Of a DNA stretch of 6,826 nucleotides, positions 6,645 through 6,826 are shown piece by piece. Numbering within the stretch: the first letter of the stretch is position 1; every line of letters starts with the position of its first letter. The position numbers were made by a program, and so were the translations under genes. A model generated the notes under the pieces. That model was not told where the DNA came from, ran no database searches, and was given only the letters and a program-made list of their open reading frames with translations. Origin of the DNA: an uncultured Acidobacteriota bacterium (GTDB lineage Bacteria; Acidobacteriota; Vicinamibacteria; Vicinamibacterales; UBA8438); assembly GCA_937888665.1 (NCBI GenBank), contig CALBET010000303.1:1-6826 (forward strand), read 5' to 3'.

Positions 6645-6826
6645 GCAGCCAGTGTAGCAAGACTCCACGTCATCGTACGTACGGCACGTCGACGGACCTG
6701 CTTGACACCGTCCGCGCGCGCGAAGGTTGCTACCATGGCGTCGTACCGACAGATTGATCGGCACGTGACGATGACGACGCCCTGTCGAGGCGCCTTTCAA
6801 AGCGGGGACGAGCAGTGATCCAGAAC
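6645..6826. other. Divergent intergenic region with palindromes and a possible plus-strand promoter
   Basis: No gene is supported here except perhaps the first codons of one leaving the window. Visible elements are: a 10-bp palindrome CGTACGTACG (6674-6683); an 8-bp palindrome CGTCGACG (6687-6694); a consensus TTGACA (6702-6707) on the plus strand; a (CG)5 run (6713-6722); and TTGCTACCAT (6727-6736), which shares TTGCTAC with the minus-strand -10 element. TTGACA to TACCAT is 23 bases, too long for a standard sigma-70 promoter. A GTG at 6815 is preceded by GGGGA (6804-6808) at good spacing and could begin a plus-strand gene truncated by the window edge. A 27-codon frame from ATG 6735 ends in a TGA overlapping that GTG. 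The palindromes could be operators for a repressor such as the small protein, but nothing here proves it. Confidence 0.35.
6651..6660 (-). promoter_or_regulatory. Putative extended -10 promoter element of the small protein/nucleotidyltransferase pair
   Basis: The minus strand reads TTGCTACACT, containing TGC followed by TACACT (four of six matches to TATAAT plus the TGn extension), ending six bases before the ATG at 6644. Transcription would start at or next to the ATG, giving a leaderless transcript. No convincing -35 box is seen at 16-18 bases. This is pattern-based only. Confidence 0.35.

Noticed and set aside
6432..6800. Longer version of the small protein starting near 6800
   Set aside because: The extra N-terminal part is Arg/Cys-rich without family resemblance and would run through the palindromes and the putative promoter; the ATG at 6644 fits better.
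6735..6818. 27-codon plus-strand frame ending in a TGA that overlaps a GTG
   Set aside because: Too short and without recognisable features or a ribosome-binding site; it could be a leader peptide but this cannot be supported.

Overview
This GC-rich window looks like a chromosomal segment of an acidobacterium, probably of the Vicinamibacteria type. The assignment is inferred from gene content. The window has two large Hanks-type Ser/Thr protein kinases with C-terminal architectures (TolB-like plus TPR; zinc ribbon plus multi-spanning membrane part) that are familiar from Acidobacteriota, together with a Tat-exported epoxide-hydrolase remnant. No rRNA, tRNA, CRISPR array, transposase or phage gene is visible.

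Layout. Bases 1-150 (minus strand) hold a decayed piece of a third Ser/Thr kinase. Only subdomains IX to X remain, and the frame stays open to an ATG at 294 without any catalytic motif. Divergent from it, 437-2671 (+) encodes a 744-residue soluble kinase with a TolB-like domain and TPR repeats. After a 181-bp gap, 2853-5588 (+) encodes a 911-residue kinase with an N-terminal CxxC...CxxC zinc ribbon, a membrane anchor, a roughly 220-residue extracytoplasmic domain and a C-terminal bundle of about eight predicted membrane helices.

The right end is on the minus strand. From 6644 leftwards it carries a 70-residue helical protein whose stop overlaps the GTG start of a 179-residue nucleotidyltransferase-fold protein. 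This resembles a two-gene toxin-antitoxin-like module. Downstream of it lies a broken secreted epoxide hydrolase (5856-5534) that keeps its Tat signal and its C-terminal catalytic-His segment but has lost almost everything between. Its 3' end runs into the end of the membrane kinase gene. The last ~180 bases are a divergent promoter region with short palindromes and perhaps the first codons of another plus-strand gene.

How the parts may work together. The two intact kinases plausibly form a signalling pair: one soluble enzyme with protein-interaction repeats, and one membrane enzyme with an outward-facing domain. The nucleotidyltransferase module looks functionally separate. The decayed genes on both flanks show that the area has been rearranged or is losing genes. 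The most useful leads are the architecture and shortened activation segment of the second kinase, the small-protein/nucleotidyltransferase pair, and the two gene remnants. I do not see a clearly unprecedented system.
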